From NCBI GenBank assembly GCA_032191485.1, contig JAVDOI010000007.1, positions 8,988,642 to 9,052,641 on the forward strand: a stretch of DNA of 64,000 nucleotides, read 5' to 3'. Of the stretch, positions 51,901 to 64,000 are shown in pieces. The notes under the pieces are model-generated. The model ran no database searches. It was given only the letters and a program-made list of their open reading frames with translations, and was not told the origin of the DNA. Numbering within the stretch: the first letter of the stretch is position 1; every line of letters begins with the position of its first letter. A program made the position numbers and the translations under genes. This stretch comes from Leptoclinus maculatus (Eukaryota > Chordata > Actinopteri > Perciformes > Stichaeidae).

Positions 51901-54900
51901 ATGCATGTAGAGGGCACTTCGGGGGATACACACACCTTCAGCTATCTCATAGTTCTCTTCTAGCCTGTGGATGATAATGGGAATCATCAGTGCACAAAAA
52001 AAATCTAATATGGTTGTGACATATCTATTGAAAAAGAAAAAGTGAAAAATGGGCAGTAATTTAAGTTGGCCATTTTTTAGGAAGCCAGATTACATTCATG
52101 TCAGCTACACTAATAAATGTAGTGAAATAAGTAACTATTTGATCATATTAAACTATATGATGCTAAAGTATAAATCAATCCGCATGTGTACTGCAGCACA
52201 CAACTTTACATGTGTCATATTTACCCGACACTAAGCATGACATCACAGATACCACTGATTGCACAATTACACAGACATTAACAACTGCTCTTGGGGAATA
52301 TGTACGTGTGTAATAGACCAAAAATCCAAAAGATAATTTCCCTGATGATAGTAAACGATCTTGTCTAATTAACAGCCAATACTGTAAAAATGATGATAAA
52401 TTATAGGCAGCGCAAAACGTTTGAGTTATATGGAATGTGTGTCACCACTTGGCTACTCCACATACCTGCATGTTTGTGTAATTTTCCCAACATAAGTAGT
52501 TGTATTTCATTAGAGTTTTACATTGATCTGATTTGTTTAGCTTTTGATCTGTTTTCAGTTCCTGTATAAGGGTTGCGTTGGTTTTAGTCTAATCTTGCAT
52601 TACTGTGTCCACTTGGTTAAAGTCATTTATGTGCGGAAAAGACTCAGTAAATGGTTTCCGATGCACAACATTATGTCATGTAGCTATATAATTGATTTGC
52701 ATTACTGAAAATCAAAACACAGCTTTCTGTATTTGTCAGTGTGTGTTTCTTGTAATTGTTTTTAATCATTTTATCCTGCTTAAAGTTTTGTATTTTATTT
52801 ACTTTTTATTCTTTGTTTTTACTGTAAAGCCCTTTGTAACTTGATAATATCCATTAGCATGTCAGTGCTGTATTGCTTTAAGTATTTAACCTAAAAGCCT
52901 CTTTGCTGCCAATAAATCATCAGATTGTATATCATAGTTTGCTAATAAAAGCATACACACATATATAATCACAATGTGTACAACTTACAAGTATCAACAA
53001 AAGGTCAAATAACTAAATAAGAATGGACCCAAATGTGAGCCTTGAGGTACACCAGCATCATTACCAGTGACTTCTGATGTGGTATTAACCATGACAACAC
53101 AATCTTTCCTGTTTGAGGTACTATTTCACCTGTTTTGTGGGGCATTTTGATATTAAGGTAATTAGATTTTTACCAATGAAAAAAATAAATAAAAGTGCTA
53201 ATAGGTCTGTAAGTGTTATTGATGACTATGACGTGGCAGCCATATTTGAAAACTAGTGTATATTTTAAAATGAGTGAAAACATTTCTTTTCCAATTGTTT
53301 GGAATAAAACTCCTTCACTAATAAATCAACAGCGGAAACCATCCTGTGCAGTTTGTACCAGGTCACTTCTCTGATGGTCTGAATAGAAATCTGATGTTGA
53401 AATGAGCAACAGATTGATTATAAAGAGGTATGAGGTCCAGAATGACCTCCACAGAGTCAACAAGCTACATATTGAACCCTGCATCATTACTAAAATAAAT
53501 ATATATTTTCTATTTATAAAACACTTACGAATTCTCTGTTAATTTCTTCAGTTGTTATCACATATATTTCGCTTGTACCCACTGCTTCACTTATTTGACT
53601 TTCTGAGCTTTTGTAACCTTATTTCTCAGTCCTAAATAAATGCCTCTTGTATTGAACATCATTCTTGTAGAATGTATATGGCTACTGTGAGAGCCTGCTC
53701 CTGTCGTTTTACGAGCCGTGACTGTATTGTTTCAGTGAGCCGTGGGAAATGATCTCTATGACCTGACTTACATTTCCTTTGACTCAGAAAGCTGTCGTCG
53801 GAATCACATTCATAAAATAATTACGGCCATTTCATTTTCAGTGAAATAACAGCCATTCAACTTTATTTAGAAATAACTGCATTTTCACGACTGGGTAGTT
53901 CACTAATGTTCTGTGCTGCTCTGGTTTAAATATATAAAGCTAATTTGAGTAACTTCTCTGAAAATCTAATGCAAATTGTGGCCAAACAGTCATGTGACCA
54001 AACATATTCTTCCTGGTTGAACAATGAAAACCAAAAAAAATCAATCAAAAACTCATAACTATGGTTACTTTTACTGTTTTTACATTGTGCTAAAATGTAA
54101 GTACATTTTGTTGTAGATTTCCCAAGAAACAAAAAAGTCTCCATATGCACAGTGAAATTATTACAGAGGCCAATGACATTATCATTTATGTCTATAATGC
54201 TTCTCTATAAAAAAGTACATTGACCCAACTAATGTTCCTCACACTGGGTTTCAGTCCCCCACAGCGCAGCTTAAATCAGTATAAATATTCATTTAAGATC
54301 ATGTTGAATGCTTAAGTAAATGGGGTCATTGGTCATGGGGCTCTGCAACAGGCAGGCTTTTTAACTAGAGGCATGTGTGGGGTTTGAATTTTATACATGC
54401 GAAGGATATGAAAGATCTGTTGCATGTCGAAGCTGCACCACTTTTTAATCTGTCTGTGTTAGATGTCTCCATTGTTCAACAGGGAGGACAAATAAAACAA
54501 ACTGTTATCTGATCAGTTTATCATGATCAGATGCAAGCCTAAAATTTAAACTAAAATTATCAGACATGTTGGTAAAATACAAAATTTGTTCATACAAAAG
54601 GGAAAAAAATGACATTTCATAAACACTTACATCTGTGTTTGTGGCTCAACGGCACGTAATGTAAATCTTCCCTTTACCGATGTAATAAGACCAGAAATGT
54701 TACCAGTGTGTAGAGAATGTGGTGTTCATCTGTGTGTGTCATGTAAAACTATTCAAAGAAATGCAATTTTCACATCAAATGTGAACCGATGAATTGGACA
54801 TTGTTGACTTGATATTCGGCGAGTTATTAATAATTATGGCTTTTTTTTTTTAGAAGACTGGCAACATCGTTTTTTTACATTATTCACAATACTTGCATTT

Positions 54901-57735
54901 GATTAGACTAAAGAAAAATACAACATACAAATATATTAAAGATAACTTACCATTCCAGAGTAGCCGGTGTCGAATGCGGTTTGGAGGCTCTGTTGTTTTC
55001 TTTTTCTTCATCTGTAACATACAACACATTTTGGATTTTAGGGGCAAAACTAAGCGATTCAGGTCAAATGAGACATTCAAGTTTATATAACCGACACAAT
55101 GGGCAAAAACCTAAACTTTTTGAAAAACTGTTAAATTACATTTATTGAACTAAACCCATTAACTATAAGATTGATGAATGATGTTGAACAACAGTTAAGT
55201 CAGTAGGTTTAGTGTAACAGTGTTCGCCTGCTTACGTTCATCGTTGGACATGTTCCCCAGAGACGTGTGACTGGAATATCGCTTGCTCTCACTCTCGTTG
55301 AGGCATCTTTCAATCCAACTCTCTACAAAAGACATGGATGGATCACAGATCACAGAGCCGGACAAACTGTAATATGACGCCTTTTAGTACAACTCAGAAA
55401 AATTATTTAAGCGATTATGAAATTATAAATCTGGTGAAAATAATATGATTTTTTTTTAAAATATGTAACCGTGGGCCTTTTAATTGTGCTTTAGCTAAAA
55501 CATAAGTTTGTAGCAGTTTGGGTCAATTTCTTTGTATTAATTGAAACAGAAACTGTTCATTTAAAAACTCACTTTCTGAAGTGAACTCATTTTGTCCTTT
55601 TTGAGCCGAAGCTGTATTTACATAAACAGTGAAAATCACTGCCTATACAGGACGCTTTAAATGTCCCTAATGTGACAAGGCGAGCTGACTACAATCGATT
55701 GTATGGGCAGCGATGCAGCCATGGCTCTATTTGAGATGTTTTCACCAGGGCGGCAGGAATCCAGCATTGTTCCCAGGAGACTACGAGCGTACACACTCGC
55801 TTAAAAGAGCCTGTGCACATTACTGAAGCATTCTGGTGGAATAGAGGCCATTGTCCTGCTTTAATTTCTACTTAGAAATAGCTCAACATGTGTGCCTTCT
55901 GTGACCGAGCAGCAGCAAAACAGCAAAGCTTTCATGTAGAAACAGCCTGATACGTAGAGTGGAAACCCATTTAAAAATTCTTCTTTCAAGAAAGGTATTT
56001 AGTATTTGATGAATGTAATTAAGAAAAATACACTGCACATTATTATTATTCATCTTGTTTGTTTTTCCGAGTTTAAATTGTGTTTTTTTTAACAATAAGC
56101 TAAATCTTCTTCACGAGCCACTAAATTACCCACTAAGCAGAGCAATGGAATAAAAAGTAAAATATTTTCCATTAAATCTGGTGAATAAAAACCTTATGGA
56201 GCCTAAAATACAAATGAGCAGTCAAAACTACCGAAGTAAAAAAAAGTTCTGCACTAGTAACTTAACAAAATAAAACCCTCAACTAAATATTTCTTTAAAA
56301 TGTGTTCATCCTGCATGTCAACTGACAACAATCCCCATAGCAGCTGTTGCTAGGACAGACTTTTGGCAGGACGAGCTGTTGGTGCAGCACATGAGGGGAT
56401 TGAGAGGAGGTCACAGATAATCAAAAGTTTTAAAAGTCTACAGGCGATGAGGAATCTACACCTCGATGTTTGTCACGTGTTGATAGAAAACCGTCCGACT
56501 GCAGTTAAGAGTCCCGTCATCGCTGCACAAACTCACGGCTCTCTGAGCCGACGTGGGAAGGACTTCTTTTTCCTCTACGCCAAAGAATATTATCATTAGA
56601 AGCTCTTTAATGGTCTTAACTGCTGTGATTATGATTATCATCACCTTTAATATTGGCCACCTGATTTATAATACTCTACATGTCAATTAAAATGCTTGCT
56701 ACACAATCAAAATAAAAACTGCCTGTAAATGTGAATTTTAACTCTGAATAAAAGAATACCAGCGGCACTGACGGCTTTCTGACGCGTCTCATTATTTGCC
56801 GACAGCAATTTGCTTCTAAAACTAAAGAAAAACACCAAAAAAAAACTGGAAATGAAAAAGTGAATCCACTGAAGTGAAGCTAATTCTCCACAGAGGCTCA
56901 GATCTCAAGCTTCATTTGCCACAGGAACAGATAAGTTAGGGATCTAAATAATTGGATTAAATTTGATCAACACTCATTTATTTACACACACGCAGGGCTA
57001 AACTAGTCTGCCCTGCTGCACCTGCATACCACCAAGAAATTCATTTATATTCTTTAACCAAGGATTTAATTATATCAATCATATTTACTCATTTCAAAAA
57101 ATTGTGATAAAAATAACTGTTGCATGATTTGTTTAGTTGCCAGTTTTTAAGTTGAATAAAAGCTTTAGTTTTCCAATTTTGGACTAAAAATAAACAGAAA
57201 CAATTGTTGAGTGAAGATGCATAATACTTTAAAGGCCACCATGATGTGCACTTTCTTTTGTTATTTCTTCTCTGCTAAAGATGAATCCAGAATTTTACAA
57301 TTAGTTTTTTCTGAAAACAGCAAGAAGCTAGTTGACCGAGCCAATAATGAAAAAATTCAAAGGCTATTTCCCTGCTTTCTGTGACTTCTTCTCGAATCAG
57401 TCAGTAAGTGACACACTTATGACATAACAGCACTCCTCATAAATGTGCATGACCAACAACACACATTTATAAATAACTTCAGAAATAAAAAAAATGAAAT
57501 AAGTGATCAAAAGGTAAAAAAAACAAAACGAACAACCGAGCATCCAGACACTCCCTCGGTATGACTGAAGGGAAAGTTTGAGACTTCCAGAGCAGCAGCA
57601 GATTCAGAAGCTCACACAATGTTTCTGAACAGAAGCTGGTTCTCTCAACACATCCAGACAAAGCAAAGCGAGCAGAGATTAACAGGACTGACCTGTGGAA
57701 TCCATATCAGGCTCCTCCAGCAGCCCGCAATGCAT
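40937..57735 (-). CDS. rfx4: Regulatory factor X4 transcription factor (18 coding exons)
   Basis: Winged-helix factor that binds X-box sites and controls ciliary and neural-tube genes. Coding exons: 57693-57735, 55236-55322, 54951-55011, 51841-51964, 50456-50517, 49762-49975, 49214-49291, 48899-49062, 48024-48124, 47854-47912, 47602-47746, 47154-47248, 46500-46617, 44934-45053, 44035-44196, 43764-43923, 43546-43681, 40937-41209. All phases agree; 733 residues (human long form 735). The start MHCGLLEEPDMDST is the brain-type (v3) start. The RFX DNA-binding domain (about 60-140) has IPRSALYMHYLDF, RRLGTRGQSKYHYYGI. Dimerisation regions follow (VSTFIMMYRTHCQRIL, FLLHFWQGMPPHMLPVLGS, QFLLMWSCFGTRVIRDM, FDDYVLYLLESLHCQERAN). 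The Ser/Pro-rich tail ends INGEATTGWAK. One intron is GC-AG. Confidence 0.97.
41310..41440. repeat. Degenerate GATTAATC-family repeat fragment
   Basis: CAATTAATCTGCTGATTGTTGTCTC and, later, ATATTCAGTTTATCATAGAA with ACAAAAGAAAAGC match parts of the repeat at 12702-13235 and 63840-63995. Lies in rfx4 intron 17. Confidence 0.55.
41766..42650. repeat. Long inverted repeat in rfx4 intron 17 (possible DNA-transposon remnant)
   Basis: The core arms are GATGGTAATTTCCTGTCAGG at 41866-41887 and the reverse complement at 42567-42588, 22 bases with one mismatch. Similarity extends outward through TGTGTGAG and TGTAGCG and, more weakly, to GGAYGTGAC near both outer ends. About 680 bases lie between the cores. 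Confidence 0.75.
42883..42949. repeat. (CA)n microsatellite
   Basis: About 33 CA units without interruption, in rfx4 intron 17. Confidence 0.98.
43015..43330. repeat. Teleost interspersed repeat ('ACTTGTACTTTACTTTAGTATTTCC' type)
   Basis: Contains ACTTGTACTTTACTTTAG, TATTTCCATTTAATGCTACT, TATTTCAGAGGTAAATATTG, TTGCAGATTAAGATTTTACA, GAAACCACCCAACAGTA and CCACCTCGACCAACTGCAAC. From memory this is a very abundant fish repeat family. Lies in rfx4 intron 17. Confidence 0.75.
44555..44795. repeat. Copy of the GATTAATC-family repeat
   Basis: AACTAAAGATTATTTCCATC, GATTATTCTGCTGCTGATTT, TTTCCTAAAGCTCGAGGCAA, TTGTTTTATCCGACCAGCAG and TCCAAAACCAAAGCTATTTA match the forward orientation of the family. 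Lies in rfx4 intron 14. Confidence 0.7.
48185..48300. repeat. Fragment of the GATTAATC-family repeat
   Basis: CAATCTTTTAGTCTATAAAA, AAAATGGCAAGTTCCCAGAA and a following AGGTGAGGTCTTTCAATTAC match the middle of the family. Lies in rfx4 intron 8. Confidence 0.5.
49212..49213 (-). other. rfx4: GC splice donor of rfx4 intron 7
   Basis: The exon ends GATGAG and is followed by GCAGGT. Only this junction keeps the frame into the next exon (FDE / VQSFLLHFW). Using the nearby GT four bases on would shift the frame. The acceptor TTTCAG at 49063 is normal. Confidence 0.85.
50822..50836. repeat. Poly-G tract
   Basis: About 15 G residues in rfx4 intron 4. Confidence 0.9.
51316..51348 (+). promoter_or_regulatory. 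Predicted G-quadruplex motif in rfx4 intron 4
   Basis: Six runs of three or more G separated by one or two bases (GGGGTGGGGGTGGGCC then GGGTTGGGGGTTGGGG) on the plus strand. More G runs follow to about 51380. The fold is inferred from sequence only. Confidence 0.6.
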
Positions 57736-57990
57736 CCTCTTCCCATCAACGACACTGGTTCCTCCAAGAAAATGGCTTAGTGCACGTTTCCCCCTCCTCG
57801 GCGGCTCTCCCCTTGTCTCGCTCAGTGTTTCCGTGACCACTGCCCGTCACAGGAGATGTTGAGGATCTGAGGTTCGCCCAGAGAGGGGTGGTGTTGGCGG
57901 AGGAGAAGGGGGGAGGTGGGAATAAGGGAGGAAAGGGGGGTAGAGACTCCAGAAATCCAGCGGGGGGAAAGCCAGACCCGTCAAAATGTT
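57736..57990 (-). promoter_or_regulatory. rfx4: Probable rfx4 5' UTR and promoter region
   Basis: Directly upstream of the brain-type start codon. The stretch is GC-rich compared with its surroundings. The plus strand carries repeated G runs (about 57880-57945: GGGGTGG...GGGGGGAGGTGGG...GGGAGG...GGGGGG) able to form a quadruplex on the template strand. No TATA box was found. Confidence 0.4.
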
Positions 57991-60900
57991 TGCTGATGTT
58001 TCATGGGAAAGGGGCTGATTTTATAGGAGCCCTGATGGGGACATGTCATTGATAGGCTTGGAAGGCTGATGAATGGCCCCAAGTCAGATGGGGATGTGGC
58101 AAGGCTCACTGGAAGTCTTTTGTGGGGCTGTTTTGAATAAGAAAAGCTCCCTCCCAACGAAAAAAAAAGAGGCTTAGATCTACGCAGTCCTAACACTGTG
58201 GCCTCCCCGTCTCCCATTATGGCATTTAATACGTTTTTATACACCCCAGAGCTCCACATAAACATACATCCCTACACAACCGCCGCTCCTGCCTTTGCTT
58301 CTCATTTTAACTCCCATTTTCGCATCCCACGGACACTTGTTGCCGCATTTGGTCTACTTATCACCTCACTCCACCATTAAAGCATCTTTGTGGCAACTTT
58401 GTCACAGATTTGACATATTGTGTGCTCAGACACACATTCAAACATGCTAAAAAATCCAGTGTGAATGTTTTTGGTGGAATTCTCACCTGTTTTTCGCTCA
58501 CTCTTTCGCTGTGGCAACCTTATTTTCGGTGTGCCTCTGAGAAGAGGGAACGGTCACAAAGGGGGGGAAGTAAAAGTGCAAAGCCCGAGGCTGGGAGGGC
58601 TCTGATGGAGTGCCTGAGAGCTGGAGAAGCGAAAGCTGTGATTAGAATATGAATGGAACCACAGGAGAGGGGGAGAGGAGAGGGGAAAGAAGAGGGGAGA
58701 GGAGAAAGGCGGATTATGGCTGAATTACTCCCCACACCATGGATAGCAAAGGAGGACTTTCTCCACCAGTGCGCAGGCGTGGGCCCCACTGCTACTGCTC
58801 ACCGACGGACACCGTGCAGATACCTGGGAGCACGTGTGGGACAGGGGGGCAGCAACATCACATGGGACACGGTGCACAGGGCCACACTTTGTTGGAGCAG
58901 GTCTGTGCATCCATTCACACTCGTGTGGGAAGAAAGAAGCTGCTGGATATCAATGAAAGGTTAAAAGGAATTTGGAAATATAAAAAAAAAAAAAAAAAAG
59001 AAGCAAAAATAGCATCATCATAACATTTTATTCATGTTGACTTGTCTGCAAAGCCTCTTAATGCTTCAGATTAAACAAGACATGTACTTTAACAACCCAT
59101 TAATGGCACACTATCTCAAGGCCTACATGGTGGCTACTGCAGAGCCGGGACCTCAAAAGGAGGATCTAATTAATTTCAGTCAAATAAGGAGGTGGAGTCT
59201 GTATCTCCCTCAGTGGACGACATCCTTTTTTTTTTCATCCTGTTATCTGCTTATTAGAGCCTCATGAAATAGGACAGGTGCAGCCACCAAAAGAGCCTCT
59301 TCCACCCTTCCTATTCTCACAGACTCTGCGCGCACAAACGGATGTGTACTGCTTTTGTTCAGTGAAAAGGCCCCAATTGAGTTGTGTGTGTGTGTATGTG
59401 TGAGTGGGGGGTATGGTTACGCTACACACTACATGTTGGTGGTATTAGGGCTTCAGTTTAGAAGAGGAAACCGTATGACTCTTCCTCTTGACACAAATGA
59501 CTGTCGTTCTGCATATTTCCATTTGTCCTCACTGAACACCCAGCTGTCTGCTCATCACATTACCTAATTACTAATCTATACCAGAGAGTTGTCCGTAACT
59601 ATCTTCTATGAATCTATCTTCTATGAAACTGAAACAATCTCAGGTTGTAAATACAAACAAAACTAAATTTCTTCTGATGGTTTAATGAGCATCCAATTGG
59701 TTTCTAATGGACTTAATCAGGAAGCAAATACACGGAAACATTTGACCCGAGTAGTAAATATGAGCTGGCTGATAATTCAGCATCATTGCTCATTGATATT
59801 CAGGAGAATCATATCATGACGATGTTATCCAATGTTATCGCAAGACAAACAAAGTGCTGCAATGATTAGTCGATTAATCCATTAGACAAGTATTTGGCAA
59901 CAACTTTGACGATCGCTTTGAGTCTATTTTTAAAGGTTTGAGCATCTCAAATGTGAGGATTTGCTGTTTCCGTTGTGTTCGTTCCTCGACAATTTTTAAG
60001 TGAATATCTGTAGTTTAGGACTTGTGGTCAGCTAAAATAAGACATTTGATTAAATTGTCTTGTGCTTTGTCAAACAGACGGCCATCTATCAAACCTAATT
60101 ACTAATCAATTAATCCAGAAAATCCAGTAGAAAAAAACAAGGTACTAAAATTTGAGTTTGACACAAATGGACTTATGTCGTGCATTATAGTGGAACACAT
60201 TCATTCCATTTGCTGGCTAAATCGTTACATGTATCAATCAATATATTTACATTTGTTATTATTTCATAACTACGATAAACTTCAACCGTAGTTTGACATT
60301 TCACCATAAGTTGTGTGTTTTAGTGTATTTGTATCTCTTAATGATCTCTGAACATGTCGGTGTGTTTTCTCACCATCATCAGATTGTTAAATATTCAGTG
60401 AGGTCAATTTATATTTTCTATGTTGACAAAAATAAAATACAATTCTTTGTGTTTTTACACGGTTGACATTGATACGGTTGATCCCGTTGGGATCTTCTAC
60501 ACATTCATCCAACATGTGATATAAAACGCCAACATGTGACAGATGAACAGAATTGACGAGGAGGATTTTTAACAAAATAACAGTTTTATCAGCACATGAA
60601 TAGCATCTTAAGTGACCCCAAAGAGTTTTACTTTTGAGTTTGTACCTTCAGCTGCATTACCACCCAACAGTGATTCCTTTTGTTTTTAGGGATTACTTTT
60701 TTGGCAATTTGCATTAGATAGAATAAAGCAGAGAAGCAGACAGGAAGTAACATGTGCGGCCGGATTAGAAGCGGGGCGTCACCTTGACGTCCAACAGGAA
60801 GAACATAAAACAAGACAACCTCTTTGCTGCCTATAGCTCAAGAAAGTCTCAGTTCTCTGATTTGAAACCAGCGGGCGCCTGAAGGGTAAGAAAACATATT

Positions 60901-61183
60901 TAACAATTAAAAAAATACATGTTTTTGCTTTTACATGTTTTTTTAGGATTAACCTGTAATTTGTAGTATTAAAACATGCAAACGCAATAGTTTTGTCTTC
61001 TAAGAAACAAAAGAAAAAGAAGTGAAAGTGTTCGTGGACTATTGCTGTTTTGTCTCCCGATGTCTTATTATTTATGAACAGAAGTTGTTTTTAGATTTGA
61101 GAGCATTTAAACAGGAAATGCTGAGTTAAAAGTAACCAAATAGCAGCACACACAGCAGCTGATTGTGAAATAATCTTTTGTAG
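57991..61183. other. Intergenic region between rfx4 and polr3b
   Basis: No recognised protein gene. It contains a purine-rich stretch (58660-58710), a poly-A tract near 58982-58999 and a GATTAATC-family copy near 59855-60125. A possible small plus-strand promoter and exon lie at 60780-60893 (see findings). Confidence 0.4.
59855..60125. repeat. Copy of the GATTAATC-family repeat (reverse orientation)
   Basis: GCTGCAATGATTAGTCGATT, AATCCATTAGACAAGTATTT, GAGCATCTCAAATGTGAGGA and TTTGCTGTTTCCG match the reverse strand of the family; CAATTAATCCAGAAAATCC closes it. Confidence 0.65.
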
Positions 61184-61189
61184 TTTATT
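61184..61189 (-). terminator. polr3b: Polyadenylation signal of polr3b
   Basis: AATAAA on the minus strand about 235 bases after the polr3b stop codon. Confidence 0.55.
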
Positions 61190-61424
61190 ATATACACATA
61201 GAAAACATAATGGTGAGAAAGTATGAACATAAATGAGAAACTTCACATTGTTTTGGTTTGTGAACACCAACAAAAATGTCAATATACGAATTCCTTAAAG
61301 GTGTAACCGGTTACCTCTCATTCACAGCTCTAACAGCATTTAAATTTCAATCAGTTTCAGCCTATGTAAATGAAATCTCTAAACCGTTCACTCACACAGA
61401 CATGTGTTTCTGTCCCTGTCCCGG

Positions 61425-63078
<1,654 letters not shown>

Positions 63079-64000
63079 CTGGCAGAATCAGACACAATGG
63101 CTCCGTTCAGAACATAAATCGTTTGTGTTTTGCACTCTCTCTCCTGGCACCAAATGTTGATATTGCGGGTGAGAATAGATTACACATGTACCCCGTGGGG
63201 TGGGACCGGCACTCTAAGGATGACTGATTTCAACAATTCCTCTGAGGTCCCACCCAGAGGACCCCTGACCCCATCACATAAAAGGAAACACCTACTCTCA
63301 TTTCACTCTCAGGCCACAGAAACATCTTCCCGAGCCAAACATTTCTGAGTCTTTTCCATGACAACCACAGCGCGCAAACACACTGGCACTGACAACTTCA
63401 GCAGTAAAGATCATTCAAGTTTTTACAGTGTAAGGGACACAAAGCTGGTGGAAACGGGGGCCAAGTTTCATGTCATTCACATTCAGCACCATCCTGCAGT
63501 TCAGATGTACCGTGCGTGTTTGATAAAAACTTCCACACGCCGCTACAGGCGGCGGCTTCGCTGGCAGCCGTCTCCACAGCAACAAATATCTGTTTGTGAA
63601 CAGCAAGATTGCTGCTTAGCGCCGTCAATGGACGTGTGCTCTGGAAGCCAATGATAACCCGGAGAGGAGAGGAACGGGGATAATGACGGCGTTGTCTCAC
63701 AAGAGCCGACACAAACTTATGAAGAGACGGAGGTGATTCAGACTGAACTCGGATGTCTACAGGTTTTGAACTCGGTGTCAAATGACAGAATCTTCAACGG
63801 AATAAAAGTTGATTTGACCTATCTGACAAATATTAAGAGCTGAAATGATTATACAATTAATGAATCAATTGACAGAAAACAAATCTACAACTGTTCTGAC
63901 TGATCATTTGAAACAGTAATGCAGAACATTTACTGGTTCCAGCAGCTCAAATGTGACCATTTGTTGCTTTCTTTTGGTCATAAATGATAATAAACCGAAT
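63079..64000 (-). other. polr3b: polr3b intron running off the window edge
   Basis: No further polr3b exon could be recognised; the expected preceding coding sequence (around the PHGFPSRMT motif) is absent. The end contains a copy of the GATTAATC repeat. Confidence 0.6.
63838..63998. repeat. Copy of the GATTAATC-family repeat
   Basis: TGAAATGATTATACAATTAA, GAATCAATTGACAGAAAAC, TTACTGGTTCCAGCAGCTC, AAATGTGACCATTTGTTGC and TCATAAATGATAATAAACC follow the family almost without gaps, making this the best preserved copy in the window. Confidence 0.75.

Noticed and set aside
58653..59023. Overlapping plus-strand frames of about 100 codons upstream of rfx4
   Set aside because: They arise in a purine-rich stretch, have no family resemblance and no splice partners.

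Overview
This is teleost fish nuclear DNA. The genes are split by many short GT-AG introns, intergenic spacers are AT-rich, and there are long (GATA)n, (CA)n and poly-G/C tracts. Several interspersed repeats look like families common in ray-finned fish. No bacterial, plasmid or CRISPR features were seen. The exact species cannot be told; a spiny-rayed (percomorph) fish is a reasonable guess.

Layout. 1-2.75 kb: no supported gene. 2.76-7.96 kb: a tandem pair of egg-envelope (zona pellucida, ZPB/choriogenin-H type) genes. The upstream copy is a decayed, truncated pseudogene; the downstream copy is intact with 7 exons. 8.16-10.1 kb: a (GATA)n microsatellite fused to the 3' end of a decayed, internally deleted LINE on the minus strand. 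11.6-15.3 kb: tmem263 (minus). 16-24.8 kb: a class I sirtuin of SIRT3 type (plus), best explained as sirt3.2. 28.5-37.8 kb: ric8b (minus, 10 coding exons). 39.9-57.7 kb: rfx4 (minus, 18 coding exons). 61.2-63.1 kb to the window edge: the last four coding exons of polr3b (minus).

The order polr3b-rfx4-ric8b-tmem263, all in one orientation, matches human 12q23.3. The sirtuin lies between ric8b and tmem263 in the opposite orientation; human has no gene there. Human SIRT3 sits beside RIC8A, so a sirtuin-RIC8 pair probably predates the vertebrate genome duplications, and this window would keep the second pair.

The genes do not form an operon-like system. They are separate housekeeping or developmental genes: Pol III core subunit, ciliary/neural RFX factor, G-alpha chaperone, NAD-dependent deacylase, small membrane protein and egg coat protein. 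The most unusual sequence signals are the sirtuin, the ZP pseudogene with an apparent gene-conversion patch and a lost TATA box, several strong inverted repeats in non-coding ric8b and rfx4 sequence, and a GC-AG intron in rfx4. All exon joins were checked by hand for reading phase; no alignment or expression data were available.
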